64,000 nt of DNA from Scylla paramamosain. Taxonomy: Eukaryota; Arthropoda; Malacostraca; Decapoda; Portunidae. The position numbers were made by a program, and so were the translations under genes. Every line of letters starts with the position of its first letter. Within the stretch, counting starts at the first letter, position 1. Where the stretch lies: contig NC_087152.1 in NCBI RefSeq assembly GCF_035594125.1, positions 18,306,001-18,370,000 on the forward strand. Reading direction: 5' to 3'. This document shows, in pieces, positions 57,790-64,000 of this stretch. The notes beneath the pieces are model-generated. The model was given only the letters and a program-made list of their open reading frames with translations. It was not told where the DNA came from and searched no databases.

Positions 57790-59898
57790 GAATTATGCTA
57801 AGACAAACTTTGCAGAACTTAATAGATTTTATGGAAAAATTAACTGGAAAGAGCTATTTGAAGCAGTGCAAGAAAATATGAGATATTTTTAAGCAAGTAT
57901 AGAGAGAGGGTGCAACAGTTTGTGCCAAGTTATAAAAGTGAAAATTGGGAAACATGAATGGGTATAATGCCAGATGTGTAGAAGCAAAATAGAAAAAGGA
58001 CAGAGCATGGATAAAAATGATGAAACAACTGAACAGAAATGCTAGAGAAGAATAAAGAAAGGAAAGGAATGCATATAGTATAATAAAAGAAGAAAGAAAC
58101 TTTGAAAGTGACTTATTAAGAATATGCAAGGAAGAACCCAAACTCTTCTACAGAGAATGAATGAAACATAAAGATGGCATAAACAAGTTAAAAAGGGAAG
58201 GAAGAATTTATGAAACTACTGAGGAGATGAGTGAACTAATGAATGAGAGTTTTCAATCTGTGTTTACAAAGGAAACCAAATTTGTGGCACCGAAAGTGGT
58301 ATCACAGAATGAGGGAATACAGGAGATACAAGTAAAGAGACAAGAAATCAAGAAACTGCTGGAAGAGCTGAATGTTGGAAAAGCTATGGGACCAGATCAA
58401 GTAAATAGATGGATATTAAAAGAACACAGAAAACAGATAGAAGAACCCATATATATAATTAACAGCTCGTTGAAAGAAGAAAAATACTAAGGGAATGGAA
58501 AAGAGCTAACAGTACCAATATAAAAAGGGGAAAATAAAATGGAACCATTAAATTATAGACTGGTGTCACTAACAAGTATTGTAAGCAAGCTTTGTGAAAT
58601 AATAATTAAAAACAGATGGGTGGAATATCTGGAAGATGAAAAGATAATTACAGAAAAGCAATTTGGCTTTAGAAAAGGGAGATCCCGTGTCACATATCTA
58701 CTGAGCTTTTACACAAAAGTAATTGATGGAGTGCAAGAGAGGGACAGATGGGTTGATGCAGTATACCTGGATCTCAAAAATCATTTATTAAAGTTTCCCA
58801 CAAAAGCCTTATGTGGAAGCAAGAGAATGGAGGAGGACTAAAGGAAGCAACATTGAGAAGGATGGAAGATTACTTACAAGGGAGGGAAATGAGAACAGTA
58901 ATCAGAAACACTAATTCAAGTTGCTGCAAAGTGACAAGTGGAGTACCACAAGGATCTGTGTTGGGACCTATTATGTTTCAAATATATGTAAATGATATGA
59001 CAGAGGATCTAAATAGTTACATAAACCTGTTTGCAGATGATGCAAAAATAGTAAGAATAATAAAGGATGAAAATGATTGCAAGGAGTTACAAAAGGATAA
59101 TGACAAGATACAAACATGGAGCCAAAGATGGAAACTACAATTTAATGCCAGAAAATGCTACGTGTTGGAAACAGGAAAAGTAGATACCTTCATGGAAGTA
59201 CAAAATGGGAGGAGAAATAATAATGAAAAATAATGAAGAAAAAGATTTGGGAGTAATGATTCAGAACACGCTATCACCTGAAAGACACATGAACGGGATA
59301 TTCGACTCTACATTCAGCTTGTTAACAAATATTAATGTGGCGTTTATCTATTTAGATAAAGAAATGAAGAAAATTATAACAAGCAAAATACATCCTAAAT
59401 TGGAATACACAGCAGTAGTTTGGATTCCACATAGAAAAAAGATATATGAAAACTGGAAAGAATACAGAGGATAGTGACAAAGATGGTACCAGAATTGAAA
59501 GTCTTAAGCTATGAAGAAAGACTTCAAGATGGGTTTACCAACACTACAAGAGTGAAGAGAAAGAGATCTGACAACAATGTATAAATAAGTAAACAATATA
59601 GAAAGAATAGACAAAGATTACTTGTTACCACAGATGGAGGAGGGGCAGAGATGGACAAGGGGGCATGGGAAGAAAATAAAGAAAAGTGGATGTTCAAGCA
59701 ACATCAAGAAATGGAGCTTCCCATATAGAACTATTGAAAACTGGAATGATATGAAGGAAGAGGTGGTTGTGGCAAACAGTGTACACACGTTTAAAGAGAA
59801 ACTGAATAAATATGGTTATAGAGACAAGACAAAATGAGCTTTGGCTTGTGCCCTGTACAATACAGCTAGTAAACACACACACACACACACACACACAG
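57790..59898 (+). mobile_element. CR1/L2-like LINE, 5'-truncated, decayed (X2)
   Basis: Plus strand. The linker and reverse transcriptase are read across 58161-58490 (GKAMGPDQVNRWILKEHRKQ), 58539-58841 (EKQFGFRKGRS), 58811-59233 (SGVPQGSVLGPIMF; LFADDAKIV) and 59205-59474. The C-terminal part runs to 59837. The 3' end (CCCTGTACAATACAGCTAGTAAA) runs into (CA)n at 59875-59898. Confidence 0.87.
59875..59898. repeat. (CA)n tail of LINE X2
   Basis: About 24 bp of CA repeats between the end of X2 and the 5'-truncated start of X3. X3 ends in the same repeat type. Confidence 0.9.
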
Positions 59899-61724
59899 AA
59901 GAATACAGGACAGCTAGAAATGATTATGTTAAAATAAGAAGAGAAGAAGAAAGAAATTTTGAAAGAGATGTAGTTGGAAAGTGTAAAGAAGAACCCAAAC
60001 TTTTCTATAGATATGTAAATGGAAAAATAAAGCATAGAGATACCATTACAAAGCTGAAGAAAAATGGAGAAATTTATGAAACCACACAAGAGATGGCTGA
60101 GATACTGAATAAAAGCTTTAAGTCTGTATTTACAAGAGAAACTGTCTTTGCATCACTGGGAGATGAGGAACAACAGAAAGGAATAGAAAACATAAAAATG
60201 GAAAGAAAAGAAATTAAAAGACTACTGGAAGAGCTAGATACTAGGAAGGTGATGGGACCAGACGAAGTAAATGGATGGATATTGAAAGAATGTAGAGAGG
60301 AATTGGAAGAACCAATATGGGAGATAATTAACAGTTCTTTGAAGAAGGGAAAAGTACCAAAGGAATGGAAGAGAGCAAATATAGTACCATTATACAAAGG
60401 AGGTAATAAAATGGAACCACTGAATTACAGACCAGTCTCACTCATGAGTATTGTAAGTAAACTCTGTGAAATAGTCATTAAAAACAGATGGGTGCAATAT
60501 CTTGAACAAGAAAATATAATAACAGAAAAACAATTCGGTTTCAGGAAAGAGAGATCTTGCGTAACAAACTTACTGAGCTTTTATACAAGAGTAATAGATA
60601 AACTACAAGAGAGAGATGGTTGGGTTGATGCAGTCTATTTAGATCTGAAAAAAGCTTTTGATACAGTTCCACATAAAAGTCTCATATGGAAACTGGAACA
60701 TCAAGGAGGGCTAAAAGGAAAAATACTTAAGTGGATGAAGGATTATCTCCAAGGTAGGGAAATGAGTACAGTAATCAGAGATAATAAATCAAGTTGGTGC
60801 GAAGTAACAAGCGGAGTACCACAAGGATCTGTGTTGGCACCTATAATGTTTCAGGTCTATATAAATGACATGACGGTGGGTTTAAATAGCTACATTAACA
60901 TGTTTGCAGATGATGCAAAATTGATGAAAGTAATAAAGAACCAAGAGGATTGTGAAGAACTACAGAGGGATATTGATAGAATTTATGAATGGAGTAAACG
61001 ATGGAAATTAGAATTTAATATAAAGAAGTGCCATGTAATGGAGATGGGAAGAAGTAAAAGGAGACCTTCATGGGAGTATAAGATGGAAGGAATCACAATA
61101 CCAAAGAGAAAAGAAGAAAAAGACTTGGGAGTAATAATTCAAGACATGCTATCACCAGAAAAACACATCAATGGAATATTTGGTTCTACATATAATTTGC
61201 TAGCAAATATCAGGGTGGCATTTAATTACCTAGACAAAGAAATGATGAAGAAAATTATAACACACATGATACGCCCCAAACTGGAATACGCAGCAGTGGT
61301 ATGGTCTCCACACAAGAAGAAAGATATAAGGAAATTGGAAAGGATACAAAGAAAAGCTACGAAAATGATACCTGAATTGGAAGACCTAAGTTACGAGGAA
61401 AGACTGGAAGAAATTGGATTACCAACACTGCAAGAAAGAAGGAAAAGAGGAGACCTGATAACAATGTTCAAATTAGTAAATGGCATGGAGAAGACAGACA
61501 GAGATGATCTTGTTGTAAAAGTGGAGGAAGGAGATAGACGTAAAAGGGGACATATGAAGAAATTAAAGAAGAGTCATTGTTTGGGAGATATTAAGAAATA
61601 CAGCTTTCCGCATCGAACGGTTGAAATATGGAATAACTTAAAAGAAGAGGTGGTTGCGGCAAAGAGTGTGCACATGTTTAAAGAGAGATTGGACAAATTC
61701 GGGTATGGAGACAGGACTAATTGA
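59899..61724 (+). CDS. LINE reverse transcriptase, uninterrupted (partial ORF2)
   Basis: An open frame of about 608 codons. Motifs in order: KVMGPDEVNGWILKECREEL; PKEWKRANIVPLYKGGNKME; LNYRPVSLMSIVSKLCE; EKQFGFRKERS; DAVYLDLKKAFDTVPH (first catalytic Asp); TSGVPQGSVLAPIMFQVYIN; NMFADDAKLMK (catalytic Asp pair); CHVMEMGRSK; EEKDLGVIIQDMLSPE; and thumb and C-terminal PKLEYAAVVWSPHKK. The stop is TGA at 61722-61724. The first 14 or so codons of the open frame (from 59841) come from X2 and the CA tract. It lacks the endonuclease, so it cannot move itself, but the polymerase domain looks complete. Confidence 0.9.
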
Positions 61725-61761
61725 GCTTTGGCTCGGACCCTGTACTATACAACTAGGTAAA
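59899..61761 (+). mobile_element. CR1/L2-like LINE, 5'-truncated, reading frame intact (X3)
   Basis: Plus-strand copy starting in the linker after the endonuclease (EEYRTARNDYVKIRREEERN) and ending at the family 3' terminus ACAACTAGGTAAATACACA. It lies in the (CA)n tail of X2. The coding part has no stop or frameshift, unlike X1 and X2, so it is the youngest of the three. Confidence 0.9.
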
Positions 61762-61770
61762 TACACACAC

Positions 61771-61852
<82 letters not shown>

Positions 61853-61987
61853 TGCGCATGCACACACACACACACACTAATTCTTTCTTTCCCCTCCTAG
61901 ATTAGACTTACCTTTAGGATTAATGTTAAGTTTTTCCCCATCCCCTGTGTACATTTTCAGTTTGTCAACTGCCTAAATAATATACCG

Positions 61988-62058
<71 letters not shown>

Positions 62059-62071
62059 ACACACACACACA
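61762..62071. repeat. Compound microsatellites: (AC), (AG)n, (ATT)n
   Basis: The (AC) tail of X3 is followed by (AG)n to 61850, another (AC) run at about 61860-61877, about 100 bp of ordinary sequence, then (ATT)n at about 61990-62056 and (AC) at 62057-62071. Confidence 0.95.
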
Positions 62072-62555
62072 CCACTCTTCTAGACAGGATGGAATCAAAA
62101 GCTTTTCGTCTCATCAGCTCCTCTCCTCTAACTGACTGTCTTCAGCCTCTCATCACTGCAATGCTGCATCTCTAGCTGTCTTCTACTGCTGTTTTCATGC
62201 TAGCTGCTCTTCTGATCTTGCTAACTGCATGCCTCCCTTCCTCCCATGGCCTTGCTGCACAAGACTTTATTCTTTCCCTCACCCCTATTCTGTCCACCTC
62301 TCCAATACAAGAGTTAACCATTATTCTCAGTTATTCATCCCTTTCTCTGGTAAACTCTGGAACTCCCTGCCTGCTTCTGTATTTCCACCTTCCTATGACT
62401 TGAATTCCTTCAAGAGGGAGATTTCAAGACACTTATCCTTCAACTTTGACTACTGCTTTGGACCCTTTTCTGGGATTGGCATCTCAGTGGCCTTTTTTTT
62501 TTATTGGATTTTTGTTGCCCTTGGCCAGCATCCCTCCTATAAACAGTTTTAGATG
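62072..62555 (+). mobile_element. Jockey-like LINE 3' fragment
   Basis: Plus-strand copy of the 5317-7448 family beginning TTCTAGACAGGATGGAATCA. It carries ARVNHYSQ-type, GKLWNSLPASVFPPSYDLNS and SFKREISRHLS segments and the 3' non-coding end (TTTTTGTTGCCCTTGGCCAG). Confidence 0.87.
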
Positions 62556-62616
62556 TGATGGTAGTACTGCACAGCCACAGTGCTGCATCATACCAGATGT
62601 GAGGACAAAACACACA

Positions 62617-64000
62617 CTCTTTTTAGGGATTTTGGTGAAACTTTCACTGTTGCCTTAGATATAGAGTCTGGCACAAAACTCAAGTTTCCTTTCTGACTGT
62701 TCTATTGCTGCTGTAGTAGACGGTCACTGTTCTCCAGAGTTTATTAACTGTGGCATTCCTTAGGATTCTGTCCTGTCACCCACTCTCTTCCTATTAATCA
62801 ATACTCTTCTAAACCAAACTTATTGTCGTATCCACTCCTACGCTGATGATACCATCCAGTACTTCATGTCTTTTTGTAGATGTCCAACCCTTCGTGAAGT
62901 AAACAATTCACGCAAGGAAGCCACAGGACGCCTGACTTCTGACTGGGCCTGTATTCTACAAACCGTCATAGCCAAGTCCATCGGTCATAGCAAAAACAAA
63001 ATGGCACATTTCAGACATAACTCTGCCATAAACTAATATCGTCATCCATAAACTCCTATTATCAGTCATAAAATGCTACGACAGGATTCACCCTGTCTTA
63101 CCGCCACTTATGATCGTCAGAAGTCTGTCAGTATCATGACAACATAGCCGGACATACCATAACATGATCCCCAACTGTTTTTTTATTATAAATATAAAAA
63201 TAAATATTAGTAACCATGAGTTAATATGTCCTTCTTTGAAGCAATAAACTATTATTATAAATAAATGTAGGGAGCAGTATGATCAGTTTTCCTAAACCTT
63301 GCCTCATGTGGCCTGCATGTGTCAGGCTGTCAGCCATAACCTCATATATATCATGTTTCTTTTGATTAGATACACTGTCAAACTTCCCCAAAAGTCATAA
63401 TATGAAGTCAAAACAATTTAAATCCAAGAAAGTAATGTCAAGAACCTATTTCATTTCATAAATTTCAAGTTGACAAATTGTAAGCATGTGTTCTAGCGGC
63501 AGACAGTGACTGAGATGTGACTGACGACTTCTGAATGCTATAAGACTGATGGTCATAAATTCTGCTAGTTATGACAGGTAGCTATGGTCAACCATAAGCA
63601 TTATATACAATATGGGCCCTGATCACTCTAAGATTTCTGATTTGGACAGAGCAAACTTAGAGATGTTCAATGCCTCAAAAACTCAATTCCTCCATCTATC
63701 AACTCAACAGAAGTTTCCAGATATCTATCCCTTCTTCTTCAATGACACTGAACTGTCCCCCTTCTCATACACTGAACATCCTCAGTCTGTCCTTCACTTA
63801 TAATCTGAACTGGAAACTTCCCATCTCATCTCTAGCTAAAACAGCTTCTATGAAGCTAGGCATTCTTTGTTCTCTCTGCCAGTTTTTCTCACCACCTCCA
63901 ACTACTAATTCTCTACAGGGGCCTTATATGTCTATGTATGGAGTTTGCTTCATGTGTATGTCTGTCTTAGACTGGGTGGAATCAAAAGTTTTATCCCTTT
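62617..64000 (+). mobile_element. Jockey-like LINE, split by a MITE, runs off the window
   Basis: Plus-strand diverged copy. 62617-62944 covers the RT region with FRDFGETF and a decayed VPQGSVLSP/YADDT region. After an insertion the element resumes at 63620 with KISDLDRANLEMFNASKTQF and continues to the right edge ([11 protein letters not shown] region, then LIRPCMEY-type region). Several frameshifts. Confidence 0.85.
62945..63619. mobile_element. 675-bp MITE-like insertion, GGGCC ends
   Basis: It starts GGGCCTGTATTCTACAAA and ends with a near-complement, TTATATACAATATGGGCCC. It splits a LINE cleanly: CTTCTGACT on the left and TGATCACTCTAAG on the right. A TGA overlap may be the target duplication. 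Internal words TCATAGCC and GCTATGGTCAACCATAAGC also form inverted pairs. No coding capacity. The ends resemble Harbinger-type termini. Confidence 0.7.

Overview
The window is animal nuclear DNA, most likely from a decapod crustacean (inference). It has one recognisable host gene with spliced structure, enormous di- and trinucleotide microsatellites, and dense layers of jockey-like, CR1/L2-like, BEL/Pao, Ty3/gypsy, PIF/Harbinger and Tc1/mariner-type elements, a mix typical of crab and shrimp genomes. Nothing prokaryotic is present: no rRNA, tRNA, operon or CRISPR array.

Layout. 1-5316: a BEL/Pao LTR retrotransposon (minus strand, copy 1, cut by the window edge) inserted in a jockey-like LINE that continues to 7448, followed tail-to-tail by a second LINE piece. 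8195-11092: an eroded LINE with RNase H. 11095-12959: an eroded Ty3/gypsy pol (minus). 12960-16545: an old BEL/Pao copy (copy 3). 17433 to about 26300: a PIF/Harbinger element with a Myb-like gene (plus) and a convergent DDE transposase (minus). It is interrupted by a complete BEL/Pao insertion (copy 2, 18704-23067, target duplication ATAGG) and by an 819-bp foldback. 26914-30777: two copies of a long-TIR, microsatellite-carrying DNA element, with a TA-flanked MITE and two exon-like segments between them. 30930-33540: a gypsy pol (plus) carrying a broken copy of the last coding part and 3' UTR of a SMURF-type HECT ubiquitin ligase. 33689-35146: another TIR element. 35449-38930: a very young Gag-Pro-only LTR element (minus) inside a (TA)n tract. 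39739-47528: nested TIR elements, a mariner-type transposase pseudogene, a LINE fragment and a long-arm inverted-repeat element. 48607-50617: the last coding exon of ERCC6 (CSB) on the minus strand. From 50618 to the right edge no other ERCC6 exon is recognised, so this is probably a large intron filled with LINEs; one LINE copy (59899-61761) keeps an uninterrupted reverse-transcriptase frame.

Most of the sequence records insertion into insertion, and several nestings can be read to the base from target duplications. The most notable items are: a textbook -1 ribosomal frameshift signal (GGGAAAC, 7-nt spacer, stem-loop) between gag and pro of the young LTR element; the SMURF fragment inside a gypsy element; two BEL/Pao copies that share the same loss of the integrase core; and a DNA-element family in which internal (AG)n tracts sit at fixed positions and appear to have recombined. 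All similarities were judged by eye from the sequence; no database search was run.
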